64,000 bases of DNA from CATQHL01 sp965242895 (GCA_965242895.1 OZ251507.1:1240001-1304000), one strand, 5' to 3'. Positions 8,502 to 17,821 are shown, counted from the stretch's first letter. The notes: generated from the sequence alone by a model not told the origin. Translations and numbers: made by a program.

Positions 8502-8507
8502 TACAAT
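8502..8507 (+). promoter_or_regulatory. Candidate -10 box of the tRNA-Arg gene
   Basis: TACAAT lies 10 nt before the tRNA-Arg 5' end, the spacing expected when the start point is just upstream of the mature tRNA. No convincing -35 box is visible. Confidence 0.45.
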
Positions 8508-8517
8508 CAAAGGCCGT

Positions 8518-8592
8518 GCGCTCGTAGCTCAATTTGGATAGAGCATCTGACTACGGATCAGAAGGTTGGGGGTTCGAGTCCCTCCGAGCGCG
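8518..8592 (+). tRNA. tRNA-Arg(ACG)
   Basis: Acceptor GCGCTCG pairs with CGAGCGC. The anticodon stem TCTGA/TCAGA encloses CTACGGA, anticodon ACG, and the T-stem is GGGGG/CCCTC. A34 of this tRNA is the known substrate of TadA, whose gene lies at 21644. CCA is not encoded. Confidence 0.96.
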
Positions 8593-8651
8593 CTAGACGC
8601 CAAACGCCAGGGTTAGCAGGAGTTCCGCTAAAGGTCAACTCCGCTAATTGA

Positions 8652-9890
8652 TCAAACGGAAACCCCTCGGTGCTCAGCCATCCGTTCTGCTACCAAGTCC
8701 AACGGGTGAAGCACCTCCACACCTGCCGCGGCCAAGTGAATGGCGCAGCCAGGATTAGCGGAAACCACCACTTTGGCCTCGCTGCGGGCAATGGCCGCTA
8801 GTTTGCGGTCACGGACGGCGGCGGCTTCAACTGGTCGAAGTTGGCTGTAGGCGCCGCCCGCGCCGCAGCAGAGACCCTCGTCGTCGAGCTCCACTATCTG
8901 CACGAAAGGTGCTAGGACATCCCTGACTGCCATATGCGTCCCTTGCACGTGGCGCAGGTGGCAAGGGTCTTGAACGGCAACCGACGGACGGGAAGGTGGA
9001 AGCGGTGGCGCCGTCAGTCTGTCCATCCGAGACGACAGCCACTGATGCACGTCCAGCACCCGACTGCTGAAGTCGGCCGCCTCCTGCGTGGAAAGCAAGT
9101 CCCCGTAGGCTTTGAGCGCAGCGCCGCAGCCAGCCGAGTTGACCAGGATAGGCGCATCGCCGGGCATCGCCTTCATGCAGCGGCGAGCCAACCTCTGCGC
9201 TTGACTGCGGAGACCGGCATGAACGTGCAGCGCTCCGCAACAGCCTGCCCCAGAAGGCGGCAGTTGAACCGAACCGCCCGCCATGGCTACTACTTGAGCA
9301 GTGGAGACGTGGGTGTCACGCATCCAGGCGTCCATGACGCATCCAGTAAACAGCCACACCACCTCGCCGACGTCGCCGGTATGAAGCGGGATCACCGGTC
9401 GGCGCAAGGGCATCCGAGGTAGGTTCAAACGCCGCGGCAGCAGACATAGCCGCTGTGCCAGCGCCGCTGCGATGCTCAGAGTTCGCAGCAGGCGAGGCCG
9501 CCCCAGCAGCCGGTACCCCAACCGCCTCCAGAAAGGCTGGTAACGGGTGTTCTGAGCGAGCGCTTCCCGAGTCTCCTCCATCAACTTTCCAAACGGAACG
9601 CCAGCGGGACAAGCAGTCTCGCAACCTCGGCATTGCACGCAAGAGTCCATGTGATCGACGAATTGATCGGTGATGAAGCCGCCCTTCGCGACCTCGCGCA
9701 TCAAGGCGATACGACCTCGAGGAGACTTGCCTTCGGCGCCGCTTACTCGGTAGGTAGGACAGTACGGCAGACACAAGCCGCAGGACACGCAGGTGGCCAG
9801 TTCGTCGTCGTCGAGGTTCAGATCCAGGCGCTGGCGGGCAGAGGACGGCAGCGTTGCGGACGAGCCCGCAGAACTCACAGTTCCGCCCAA
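8652..9890 (-). CDS. glcF: Glycolate oxidase iron-sulfur subunit
   Basis: A 412-aa protein with two ferredoxin-type 4Fe-4S motifs (CVSCGLCLPYCPTY and CVQCRGCETACPAG, about residues 34-95) and two C-terminal CCG motifs (GAGCCGALHVHAG and GLCCGAGGAY), the GlcF layout. It takes electrons from the flavin subunits GlcD/GlcE during oxidation of glycolate or a related 2-hydroxy acid and passes them to the membrane. The TTG at 9890 overlaps the end of glcE by 16 nt; an in-frame GTG at 9878 is also possible. Last gene of the minus-strand glcD-glcE-glcF operon. Confidence 0.93.
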   Translation of the reverse strand: MGGTVSSAGSSATLPSSARQRLDLNLDDDELATCVSCGLCLPYCPTYRVSGAEGKSPRGRIALMREVAKGGFITDQFVDHMDSCVQCRGCETACPAGVPFGKLMEETREALAQNTRYQPFWRRLGYRLLGRPRLLRTLSIAAALAQRLCLLPRRLNLPRMPLRRPVIPLHTGDVGEVVWLFTGCVMDAWMRDTHVSTAQVVAMAGGSVQLPPSGAGCCGALHVHAGLRSQAQRLARRCMKAMPGDAPILVNSAGCGAALKAYGDLLSTQEAADFSSRVLDVHQWLSSRMDRLTAPPLPPSRPSVAVQDPCHLRHVQGTHMAVRDVLAPFVQIVELDDEGLCCGAGGAYSQLRPVEAAAVRDRKLAAIARSEAKVVVSANPGCAIHLAAAGVEVLHPLDLVAERMAEHRGVSV

Positions 9891-10795
9891 ACCGATCTGC
9901 CTGGGTTGAGTCTCCCGAGCGGATCAAAGCGCTGCTTGATCTCTTGACACAGCGCCAGGTTGCGCGCCTCCAACGATCCGGTTGACGTCGGATCTGGCAA
10001 GTGCGCTACGCCCACCCCCACTTCCGCCACGAACTCCCCCTTCAGCGACTTCAACTCCGACGGACGCAGCGAAACACGGCCAGGACTCGGCAACTCCGGC
10101 GGGCCGGCGCAAGGCTCCAGTGAAGTCAACGATGCTTGAGCGTCCACGTCGGCGGAGTGACCTTCCAGACACAGCCACACCCGAGTTCCGTCCCAGAGGA
10201 CGCTGACAGGTCTATACAGACGATGCAGCAACTCGAACGGGTCGGCCTCTCCCGAAAACCACTGGCTGACGGCGGGACGCGGCAAACACCGCAGAATAAC
10301 CTCGCCTATCACGCCCAAAGTGCCCAGCGATCCGACCATGAGACGGCAGAGGTCAAAACCGCTCACGTTCTTAACCGTGGGGCCGCCGCTGCGGACCAAT
10401 TCCCCGTCGGCGGTCACGAACACGACCTGCAGCAGGACGTCGCGGATTGGGCCATAGCCGAGCCGCTTGATGCCGCTGCGGCCGACTGCTAGGACGCCGC
10501 CCACCGTGGCAACCTCCGCGTGCGGCAAATCCAGCGGCACCATCTGACCCGCCTCTGCCAAGACAGCGGCGAGTTCAGCCAAGGTGGTGCCGGCCAGGCA
10601 GCGAACCGTCATCTCGGCCGGTTCGTACTCCAGGATGCCCGCCGGCAGAAAAACCTCCCGGGCCCCAGGATCGGGCAGACCGCCTATCTCCCACTGAGTG
10701 CGCCCGCCGGCAGGAACCACCGGATCGCAAGGTCCGACTTCGGCGGCCAGCGCCTGAAGAGGCTCACAAAACGGCCGCAAGACGGCCTGGGTCAC
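9875..10795 (-). CDS. glcE: Glycolate oxidase FAD-binding subunit GlcE
   Basis: A 306-aa short member of the FAD-linked oxidase family with the FAD-binding segments TTLAELAAVLAEAGQ, ATVGGVLAVGRSG and GSLGTLGVIGEV. It lacks the large substrate-binding C-terminal domain of GlcD, as GlcE does. Works with GlcD and GlcF as a membrane-associated glycolate dehydrogenase. GTG start overlapping the glcD stop by 4 nt (GTGA), indicating translational coupling. Confidence 0.92.
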   Translation of the reverse strand: MTQAVLRPFCEPLQALAAEVGPCDPVVPAGGRTQWEIGGLPDPGAREVFLPAGILEYEPAEMTVRCLAGTTLAELAAVLAEAGQMVPLDLPHAEVATVGGVLAVGRSGIKRLGYGPIRDVLLQVVFVTADGELVRSGGPTVKNVSGFDLCRLMVGSLGTLGVIGEVILRCLPRPAVSQWFSGEADPFELLHRLYRPVSVLWDGTRVWLCLEGHSADVDAQASLTSLEPCAGPPELPSPGRVSLRPSELKSLKGEFVAEVGVGVAHLPDPTSTGSLEARNLALCQEIKQRFDPLGRLNPGRSVWAEL

Positions 10796-12270
10796 ACCCA
10801 GGCCCCTTCAGGCACGTCGATCTGCGGACGAAGATCACCGCAGCCTGAGGCGGCAGGAAGCACCTTGTAGGGGTTGGCAAGCCCGGCTGGATCGAAGCAA
10901 GCCCGCAAGAGGTCCTGTGCAGCCAAGTCGGCTTGAGAAAACAAGTTGGGCATAAGGTCACGCTTCTCCAGACCGATGCCGTGCTCGCCGCTCAACACGC
11001 CCCCGGCCGCCAGCGAAGCCAGAACGATCTCCTCACCTGCAGCGTGCACGCTGGCCATCACACCTTCGGTGCGGCTGTCGAACGCCAACAACGGGTGCAA
11101 GTTGCCGTCGCCAGCGTGAAACACGTTCACAACGATCAAGTCGTAGCGTTCGGCAATCTCATATACCTTTTCCAAGACCTCTACCAAGCGGGTACGAGGA
11201 ACCACAGTGTCGTGCAGGTAGTAGTCGGGGGCTAGACGCGCTACCGCGCCAAAGGCCGACTTGCGCCCCTTCCACCACAGATCTCGCTCAGCGGCGTCGG
11301 ATGCCAGACGCGCGTGACGGGCGCCGCTGCGCTGCCCAAGCTCCGAAATCATCTTCACGGCCGCTTTCACCCCTGCAGACAACCCTTCCACCTCGACGAG
11401 CAGCACGGCGGCGGCGTCGGTAGGGAAGCCCGCTTTGACGAACGCCTCCACCACCTCGACGGCGTTGGCGTCCATCATCTCCATCGCTGCTGGAACCAGA
11501 CCCTCGGCAATAATGGCCGAAACGGTCGAAGCCCCTGCGGACACGTCTTCAAAATCCAACAGCATCGTGGCGACCTCCGGAGGGTCGGGCATGAGCCGCA
11601 CGGCGATCTCCGTTGCGATTCCCAGCATCCCTTCGCTCCCCACAAATACGCCGCGCAGGTCATAACCCGCAGGTTCAGGATCAAGGCCGCCCAGTTGGGT
11701 AATCGTTCCGTCAGCCAGCACAACCTTCATCGCTAGGACATGGGCGCTGGTCACGCCGTACGCCAAGCAGTGCGGGCCGCCAGAGTTGGTAGCCACGTTG
11801 CCGCCGATAGTGCAAACCTGCTGGCTAGAGGGGTCGGGGGCATAATGAAGCCCCCAGGTCGAAACGTGACGCGTCAGGTCGAGGTTCAAGACCCCTGGCT
11901 GAACCCAGGCGACACGTTCGGAAACGTCCACCGAGAGGACTTCGTTCATCATCGTCGTGACGATCACCACCGGATTGCCGAGCGGAACTGCATTCCCGGC
12001 CAGCCCAGTTCCGGAACCGCGCGCCACGAAGGGCTGCTGATGTCGGCGGCACACTTTCACCGTCTCCGCCACCTCTTCGGTGGTGGTGGGGAAAACGACC
12101 ACCGACGGTTCATCGCCAATACACAGGGAAGAATCCCGTCCGTAGATGGCGAGTTCGAGGGGGTCGCCAAGGACGCGATCAGTTCCCGTGACCGCCCGCA
12201 GGTCTGCAGTCAAATTCCGGCTTAGACCTGCGCTGCCGGAAACGTTGCCTGCGTCCGGTTTACGACTCAC
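10792..12270 (-). CDS. glcD: Glycolate oxidase catalytic FAD subunit GlcD
   Basis: A 492-aa FAD-binding oxidoreductase of the PCMH/VAO type. The FAD-binding motif RGSGTGLAGNA, then PDPSSQQVCTIGGNVATNSGG and GSEGMLGIATE occupy the N-terminal half; the C-terminal cap ends with the substrate/cofactor motif NVFHAGDGNLHP and SGEHGIGLEKR. Likely oxidises glycolate to glyoxylate; D-lactate is an alternative because the families overlap. Starts at GTG 12270. First gene of a three-gene operon transcribed leftward, which supports a glycolate dehydrogenase. Confidence 0.93.
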   Translation of the reverse strand: MSRKPDAGNVSGSAGLSRNLTADLRAVTGTDRVLGDPLELAIYGRDSSLCIGDEPSVVVFPTTTEEVAETVKVCRRHQQPFVARGSGTGLAGNAVPLGNPVVIVTTMMNEVLSVDVSERVAWVQPGVLNLDLTRHVSTWGLHYAPDPSSQQVCTIGGNVATNSGGPHCLAYGVTSAHVLAMKVVLADGTITQLGGLDPEPAGYDLRGVFVGSEGMLGIATEIAVRLMPDPPEVATMLLDFEDVSAGASTVSAIIAEGLVPAAMEMMDANAVEVVEAFVKAGFPTDAAAVLLVEVEGLSAGVKAAVKMISELGQRSGARHARLASDAAERDLWWKGRKSAFGAVARLAPDYYLHDTVVPRTRLVEVLEKVYEIAERYDLIVVNVFHAGDGNLHPLLAFDSRTEGVMASVHAAGEEIVLASLAAGGVLSGEHGIGLEKRDLMPNLFSQADLAAQDLLRACFDPAGLANPYKVLPAASGCGDLRPQIDVPEGAWV

Positions 12271-12316
12271 CTTTCTACCCTAACAACGGCAGGCCGAGCC
12301 TCATAGCCTGACCAGC

Positions 12317-13120
12317 ATGAACAACCTTGAAGACACCTGCGGAGAACTACTAGAAACAGCCGTGGAACTCGCTCAGCAGGCAGGACGCCTCAGCCTAAGG
12401 TGGTTCTCGAGCCGACTCCTAAATCCGCAGACCAAGCCCGACGGTTCGCTCGTTACTGAAGCCGACCTAGCGACCGAAGAGTTCATGATCGCGGAGCTGC
12501 AGAAGCTCTTTCCAGAAGACAGCATCGTGGGGGAAGAGCACGGGCGCCAGGAAGGAACGAGCGGACGACTTTGGACGATCGACCCCATCGACGGCACCCG
12601 ATCTTTCGTCCACGGCGTCCCCCTGTTTGCCACGCTTCTAGCGATGATGGATGCGAGCGGGCCGCGGCTAGGGGTGACGGTCATACCCGCCCTCGACGAA
12701 GCGGTCTGGGCGGGTCGGGGACTGGGGGCGTATCACCGGAGCGGCACGGAAATCCGGCCCGCAAGGGTCAGCTCCACCTCAAGCTTAGAAACGGCGTGCA
12801 TTACCACGAGCGGGCTTGAGTACCTGCCCCCCAAGCTCGGAGCCTGGTTGGCGCAAAGACGAGGAGTCACGCGCACCTGGGGCGACGGATACGGCTACGT
12901 GCTCCTTGCCACAGGAAGAGCGGACATCATGATCGACCCTGGGCTTTCGCTCTGGGACGCGGCGCCCATGTTGGTGATCGTGCCTGAAGCGGGCGGCCGC
13001 ATCACCACCACCGACGGCGGGGACGAGGAGGCAGGCAGGGCCGAGGCGGCAGGCGGGGACTTTATTGCTAGCAACGGACGAATTCACGAAGAGTTGGTTG
13101 CTGCTCTGGCGTCCCTCTAG
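12317..13120 (+). CDS. hisN: Inositol-monophosphatase-family phosphatase, probably histidinol-phosphatase
   Basis: A 267-aa Mg-dependent phosphatase. Metal-binding motifs are GEEHG (about residue 75), WTIDPIDGTRSFVHGVPLF (91-109) and SLWDAAP near residue 215. The combination DGTRSFVHG plus WGDGYGYVLLATGRADIMID resembles actinobacterial HisN, which hydrolyses L-histidinol phosphate in histidine synthesis, more than SuhB or CysQ. No other his gene is nearby, so the substrate rests on sequence resemblance alone. ATG start. Its stop shares a CTAG with the convergent gene. Confidence 0.8.
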   Translation: MNNLEDTCGELLETAVELAQQAGRLSLRWFSSRLLNPQTKPDGSLVTEADLATEEFMIAELQKLFPEDSIVGEEHGRQEGTSGRLWTIDPIDGTRSFVHGVPLFATLLAMMDASGPRLGVTVIPALDEAVWAGRGLGAYHRSGTEIRPARVSSTSSLETACITTSGLEYLPPKLGAWLAQRRGVTRTWGDGYGYVLLATGRADIMIDPGLSLWDAAPMLVIVPEAGGRITTTDGGDEEAGRAEAAGGDFIASNGRIHEELVAALASL

Positions 13121-14097
13121 AGCCCGCTGCCTTCGAACAGGACCGGACTTATCCCCTCAGATTTGAGACTTCGCAGGAACTTCAACGGGTCGAGCGCTTC
13201 CGCCAAACCCATAGCACCAGGACTGACCACCTCGCCGGCGCCCACCGCCAAAGCCGCCTGAGCCGCAACAGAAGCGGCGGCGGCGGCCGGACCTTGCGCT
13301 GATCCCACTACTCGCACCGTACTCTCCCCGCCCACATAGCCGCGAACCTCCACCCGCACCGCCCCTAGCCCCCCGTCTAGCACCGGCGGCGAAAGCATGG
13401 GCAGCCAGGAAGTCAGCCGATCTTGTCGGGCGGCGGCGCGACGGGCGGTGATGAACGGGGCATCCGGAAAAGCTCCGGCCAGCAACCACGGCTCGGACAA
13501 CTCCCCAAAATAGCAGTCGACCGGACCGATCGGGTCGGGGAACCAACTTAGTTCACGCCCCGAGCCGCCCGAGCGGCGAAGCCAAACTCCGCCTCGCCGC
13601 ATCCACCCTTGCCGCTTGAGCGCCTTGTGATATCTGCGGGCACAGGCAGGGCCGGCAGCACCGTGACGCGAAACATGAATCGCCGACACTTCGTCGAAAC
13701 CGGCGGCGGCGTGGCGAGCTAGAACGCACGACAGTCCCGGCGAAAATGCTGCACCTAGCAGCATAGGCACACCCGCCGCAGCAGCCTGAGAATCCATCGA
13801 AAGCAAACCTCGAACCTCATCAGGATGATCGGAGACCGAAACGACTGCGGTGCGTTCCTGCATCAGCCGCGAAGCCACCGGCCAATGAGTCCCCGCAGGG
13901 GTAGCGAGCACCACGACGTCGGCCGTGCCCAAATCGGCGAGGCGGCACGGCCGAGTCCCTCGCACAGATGCAGCCAAGTCTCCCGAATCGGACTTGCGTC
14001 GGCCGCAGACCAAGACTTCGTCGACAGCAGCTTCTTCTGCCAAGCGGCGGATCGCCCTGCCGCCAACTGCGCCGGTGCCGACGACGGCAACTCGCAA
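13117..14097 (-). CDS. Rossmann-fold NAD(P)-binding protein of unknown function
   Basis: A 326-aa protein beginning with the dinucleotide-binding motif VAVVGTGAVGG (TTG start, TGAGG upstream). The ADVVVLATPAGTHWPVASRL stretch (about residues 57-76) follows the Gfo/Idh or saccharopine-dehydrogenase pattern, in which a nucleotide-binding domain is followed by an alpha/beta domain. I recognise no catalytic Lys/His motif that would fix the reaction. It stands alone between hisN (convergent) and the ABC transporter. Best described as a putative oxidoreductase. Confidence 0.65.
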   Translation of the reverse strand: MRVAVVGTGAVGGRAIRRLAEEAAVDEVLVCGRRKSDSGDLAASVRGTRPCRLADLGTADVVVLATPAGTHWPVASRLMQERTAVVSVSDHPDEVRGLLSMDSQAAAAGVPMLLGAAFSPGLSCVLARHAAAGFDEVSAIHVSRHGAAGPACARRYHKALKRQGWMRRGGVWLRRSGGSGRELSWFPDPIGPVDCYFGELSEPWLLAGAFPDAPFITARRAAARQDRLTSWLPMLSPPVLDGGLGAVRVEVRGYVGGESTVRVVGSAQGPAAAAASVAAQAALAVGAGEVVSPGAMGLAEALDPLKFLRSLKSEGISPVLFEGSGL

Positions 14098-14362
14098 CTG
14101 CGAGCCTCAGTTAAGTTCGGGGCCTTCTAAAGGACGCCATCCGCCAAGACGGGGCTGGCGCACCTCGGAGCGCAGTCGGAGCAAACGATCTATTATCAGG
14201 GTCGCTAACAAGCTCAAAAACAGCGAAACCGCACGAGCCAAGACCGTTCTCACAAGTCGACTTTAGCGATGGGTCGCGGCCTGAAAAACGCAAAAACCTT
14301 CGCCTGGAAAAATTCCCAAGTCCCCTGCCAAACCTGAGTTCGCTAAACGGGCGCTCGAGTTT
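14098..14362. other. Intergenic stretch, no gene recognised
   Basis: About 265 nt between the Rossmann-fold gene and the ABC ATPase stop. Only short, composition-driven open frames are present on both strands and none has a family signature or good ribosome-binding site. I see no strong hairpin with a T-run. Confidence 0.5.
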
Positions 14363-15181
14363 CTACAGAATCTGCGAAAGGAACAACTTGGTTCGCTCGC
14401 TCTTGGGCGCTTCGAATATCTGCTCAGGAGTACCTTCCTCCATGATCTGCCCTTCATCGAAGAGCATGAGCCGGTCGGCCACCTCTCGAGCGAAACCCAT
14501 CTCATGAGTCACCACGACCATCGTCATGCCAGTGCCGGCCATCTCCCGCATGACATCGAGCACCTCCTTAATCATCTCCGGATCCAGCGCCGACGTGGGC
14601 TCGTCAAAAAGCATGATCTTGGGCTGCATCGCCAGCGCCCGGGCGATGGCTACACGCTGCTGCTGCCCTCCTGAGAGTTCCCCTGGGAACTTGCTGGCCT
14701 GCTCGGGTATGCCCACCCTATGCAGCAAGTCCATGGCGACCTCCTCAGCCTGCTCCCCCGTGAAATGGCGCACCTTCATAGGAGCCAGGGTGATGTTGCG
14801 GAGCACTGTGAGATGCGGGAAGAGGTTGAACGACTGAAAGACCATACCGACCTCGCGACGTATGGCGTCAATGTTGCGGACGTCGTTGCTGAGCGTGATG
14901 CCGTCCACAATGATCTCGCCGCGCTGGTGCTCGTCGAGCCTGTTGATGGTACGTATGAAGGTGGACTTGCCCGATCCCGAAGGACCGAACACCACGACCA
15001 CCTCGCTGCGCCGCACCGTGGTGGTAATGCCGCGCAGAGCGTGAAACTGGCCGAACCATTTGTGCACGTCGCGGCAGATGATTATGTCTTCGACCTGCTT
15101 CTGTGAACCTTCATGCCCGGTGTCAGCAAACTCACCGGGCTGTGGACGACCGGCAGATTCCCTTCGACGAATGAGCCTCAT
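14363..15181 (-). CDS. Polar amino-acid ABC transporter ATP-binding protein
   Basis: A 272-aa GlnQ/AapP-type ATPase. Walker A GPSGSGKST, Q-loop VFQSFNLFPHLTV, signature LSGGQQQRVAIARAL and Walker B IMLFDEPTSALD are all intact, with the H-loop in VVTHEMGFAR. ATG 15181 is chosen because GGAAGGAGACGTT precedes it; the frame stays open further upstream but would overlap the permease. It carries an unusual extension of about 35 residues before the ATPase core. Powers the permease pair encoded directly upstream; last gene of the operon. Confidence 0.92.
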   Translation of the reverse strand: MRLIRRRESAGRPQPGEFADTGHEGSQKQVEDIIICRDVHKWFGQFHALRGITTTVRRSEVVVVFGPSGSGKSTFIRTINRLDEHQRGEIIVDGITLSNDVRNIDAIRREVGMVFQSFNLFPHLTVLRNITLAPMKVRHFTGEQAEEVAMDLLHRVGIPEQASKFPGELSGGQQQRVAIARALAMQPKIMLFDEPTSALDPEMIKEVLDVMREMAGTGMTMVVVTHEMGFAREVADRLMLFDEGQIMEEGTPEQIFEAPKSERTKLFLSQIL

Positions 15182-15206
15182 AACGTCTCCTTCCTGCTGA
15201 TCAAAG

Positions 15207-16541
15207 CTAGTTCCTCGCTCGGCTGGAGGCACCAAGTCTTTCCTCTACCTGCCTGCTGATGCGGGACATTCCATAGGTGAATATCCAGAAGAGCACAGCG
15301 ATGAAAAGGAAATACTCTATTTCGGACCCTGCCCAGGTCTGAATGTTCCCTTGAATGAAGGAGCGTCCGATCTGCACCACTTCCAGCACGCCGATTACGT
15401 AAATCAGGGTTGTGTCCTTGAAAAGACTGATGAACTGACCGACTATTGCCGGAATCACATTCCGGAGAGCTTGCGGCAAGGTGATCAATCTAATTGTCGA
15501 CAGGCCGGAAAGTCCAAGGGCGCGAGCCGCCTCTGCCTGGCCAGGATGCAGACCCTGGAGTCCGCCGCGCACATTTTCGGCCATGTAAGCCGCGCTGAAA
15601 AGAGTGATCACGATTGCGGTACGCAGCAGCGGGATACTTGTAAGAAAGAAGCCCTCCGGCAGAGCAAGGGGAAGCAAGTACTGCGAGAGAAACAACAAGG
15701 CAAGCAGCGGAACGCCCCTGAACACCTCGATGAACACAACACAGAGAAACTTCACGATGGGCAGGCGCAGGCGCCATTTCAACCTGCGACGCTTCCCCAC
15801 CGGTAACTGCAGATCTACTAACGGAGTTTCGCTTCGCCTGCCAAGCGCCAGCAAGATTCCGATGGGGAGACTCAGCGCAATACCGCCTACGGCCAATATC
15901 AGGTTGACCATGAAGCCTCCCCAGGCGTAGACCGAAACCGGTTGCATTCCAGGTACCCCCGAAATACCCCGCAACAGCACCATTGAGAGCACAAACCAAG
16001 CCACGGCGAACAGGCTGATGCGGAAGTAGGTACGAAGCGGCGTATAACGGGACAGCAGCCACCCCAATCCCAATGCAGGAAGGTTTGCCCCCAACAACAG
16101 CCGAACGCCTATCCCCATGTCTTCCCAACTGTAGGGAAGGAAGGCAAGCAGTGACAGAACGATCGCTGCTCCGAGAGCGATGCGCTTGGTCATACCCTTC
16201 CCCGCTATTCCCCAAGCCATCCCGAGAATCAGAATGAACCCCAACAACACCACTTGCGGGCGCCAATAGCAAGTCTGCGAGGCGCAGTTGTCGACCGTGT
16301 TGTAGCTGCCGATGGCGATACGCCCGCCCATCTCCGCGACAATCCTCCAGTCGGCCTGAACGAATATCCACCGCAACCCGTAGAACAACGCAGCCCCGAC
16401 TGCTGCGCTGAAAATAAGTGTAAGCAAGCTGCTGCGCCAGCCGCCAAAGAGGTTGACGCGCAGCCAGCCGAGAGCTCCCCGTTCCGTCCGGGGCGGGGGA
16501 AGAGCCTTACCTGAGGCAGAGACAGGCTGTGGGTCGCTCAT
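15207..16541 (-). CDS. Amino-acid ABC transporter permease (AapM-like)
   Basis: A 444-aa membrane protein of the His/Glu/Gln/Arg permease family. The N-terminal half has several extra membrane segments, then the conserved core carries the EAA-type ATPase contact loop GQAEAARALGLSGLSTIRLI. Length and extra segments match AapM-type permeases rather than short HisM types. Overlaps the stop of the partner permease by 4 nt, so the two are likely translated together. Import substrates would be acidic, polar or general L-amino acids; specificity cannot be read here. Confidence 0.9.
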   Translation of the reverse strand: MSDPQPVSASGKALPPPRTERGALGWLRVNLFGGWRSSLLTLIFSAAVGAALFYGLRWIFVQADWRIVAEMGGRIAIGSYNTVDNCASQTCYWRPQVVLLGFILILGMAWGIAGKGMTKRIALGAAIVLSLLAFLPYSWEDMGIGVRLLLGANLPALGLGWLLSRYTPLRTYFRISLFAVAWFVLSMVLLRGISGVPGMQPVSVYAWGGFMVNLILAVGGIALSLPIGILLALGRRSETPLVDLQLPVGKRRRLKWRLRLPIVKFLCVVFIEVFRGVPLLALLFLSQYLLPLALPEGFFLTSIPLLRTAIVITLFSAAYMAENVRGGLQGLHPGQAEAARALGLSGLSTIRLITLPQALRNVIPAIVGQFISLFKDTTLIYVIGVLEVVQIGRSFIQGNIQTWAGSEIEYFLFIAVLFWIFTYGMSRISRQVEERLGASSRARN

Positions 16542-17752
16542 CTGTTGCTGATCCTCGTCGTTCGGTTATAGATATTGCCGATGAGGGAATACGCCAAGCT
16601 GATGACTAGGTAAATCAGCAGCACGAGGATGAATATCGACAGCGCCGGGGCGATCTGAGTCATGGTCTTTGCGACGCTCAGCAGATCCGAGTAGCCGATA
16701 GCCACCGCCAGGCTGCTGTTCTTCGTGAGATTGAGAAACTGACTGATCAGCGGCGGCACGATAACCCGCAGCGCCTGAGGGAAGACCACGTACCTGAGCG
16801 ATCTCATGTTGTTGAGGCCCAGGGAACGGGCAGCTTCCCGCTGACCCTTGCGAACCGATTGAATACCCGCCCGCACGATCTCGGCGATGAAGGCGGCCGT
16901 GTACATCACCAAACCGAGGAGCAGCACGATCAGGGCGGCGGGCACCGTGGTACCTCCGGAAATGCGCCCAAATCTGCCTTGAGGGGCCGGGTAGGTAATC
17001 TCAAACGGTGCAGTGTCCGTGACCGCAGTGATCAAAATCCAGGCCACTGCCCCCAGAACCAATGCCGCCAAGCAGCCCGAAAGTATGGGGTAAGACGGCT
17101 GCCCGGTACGAACTTCCAACCGAAAACGGCGGCGATAAACGAAATAGGAGGCCACCAACGACAAGAAAGCCAGCACCAGCCAAGAAACGGTCGGGCTCAC
17201 TCCGGTCGGCGACGGCCAAGGAAAAGAAATACCACCATTGTTGATGAACAGATCACCTATCCGAATCCCAGAACTAACCGGAGGAAGGGCGAGGCTGACC
17301 GTGAACCAGAAATAGAGCTGAATCAGCAGGGGGACGTTGCGGAAGAATTCGACGTAAGACAGGGAGAGCCGAGAAACGAGCCAGTTACCTGAGAGACGAC
17401 TGACGCCAATAAAAATCCCCAGGATGGTCGCTAGGACAACTCCGATGATGGAGAGGACCACCGTGTTTCCGGCGGCCACCAACAGCGAATAGAGAAAGCT
17501 GTCAGCAGTGTCGGCGGCGGTTGTTGACGGATTGTAAGGAAAAAAGTGATGCCCGATCGGCCCCCCGTAAGACCGGGAGAGGAAGCTGAACCCAACAGGG
17601 ATGCTCCGCTCTTCGATTGCGCTGACCATCCTGATTGCCAGCCACGCAACCAAGCCAACGGCCGCAACTCCCGAGACGATCTGGGTGGCCCAGCGCAAGA
17701 CCTGGTAGTTGCGCCAGAACGGTATCTTTTGAGCGATTCCCGCAACCGCCAT
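16538..17752 (-). CDS. Amino-acid ABC transporter permease (AapQ-like)
   Basis: About 404 aa with multiple hydrophobic segments and the permease EAA loop GQREAARSLGLNNMRSLRYV near residue 300. Long N-terminal region typical of AapQ. ATG 17752 is preferred over TTG 17758 because an AGG lies about seven bases upstream. Forms a heterodimeric channel with the 15207-16541 product. Separated from the binding-protein gene by a long hairpin that may set different expression levels. Confidence 0.9.
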   Translation of the reverse strand: MAVAGIAQKIPFWRNYQVLRWATQIVSGVAAVGLVAWLAIRMVSAIEERSIPVGFSFLSRSYGGPIGHHFFPYNPSTTAADTADSFLYSLLVAAGNTVVLSIIGVVLATILGIFIGVSRLSGNWLVSRLSLSYVEFFRNVPLLIQLYFWFTVSLALPPVSSGIRIGDLFINNGGISFPWPSPTGVSPTVSWLVLAFLSLVASYFVYRRRFRLEVRTGQPSYPILSGCLAALVLGAVAWILITAVTDTAPFEITYPAPQGRFGRISGGTTVPAALIVLLLGLVMYTAAFIAEIVRAGIQSVRKGQREAARSLGLNNMRSLRYVVFPQALRVIVPPLISQFLNLTKNSSLAVAIGYSDLLSVAKTMTQIAPALSIFILVLLIYLVISLAYSLIGNIYNRTTRISNR

Positions 17753-17772
17753 ACGCAACCTGTTTTAAACGA

Positions 17773-17821
17773 TTTCAGGTGGAGACAGGAGAGGCATCAC
17801 CTCGCCTGCCTCCACCTGAAA
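17773..17821. promoter_or_regulatory. Long imperfect hairpin between binding-protein and permease genes
   Basis: Arms pair as TTTCAGGTGGAG/CTCCACCTGAAA, CAGG/CCTG and GAGG/CCTC with two single mismatches, around a 5-nt loop: 20 pairs in all. Located in the 95-nt gap after the binding-protein stop and before the permease start. Inferred role: partial terminator or mRNA-stabilising structure giving more binding protein than permease. Confidence 0.7.

Noticed and set aside
9316..9927. 203-codon minus-strand frame overlapping glcF and glcE
   Set aside because: Out of frame with glcF, Arg/Ser-rich and without any motif; a shadow.
15490..16371. 293-codon minus-strand frame inside the AapM-like permease gene
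   Set aside because: Same strand, other frame, Arg/Gly-rich, no membrane segments or start signal; the permease frame has clear homology.
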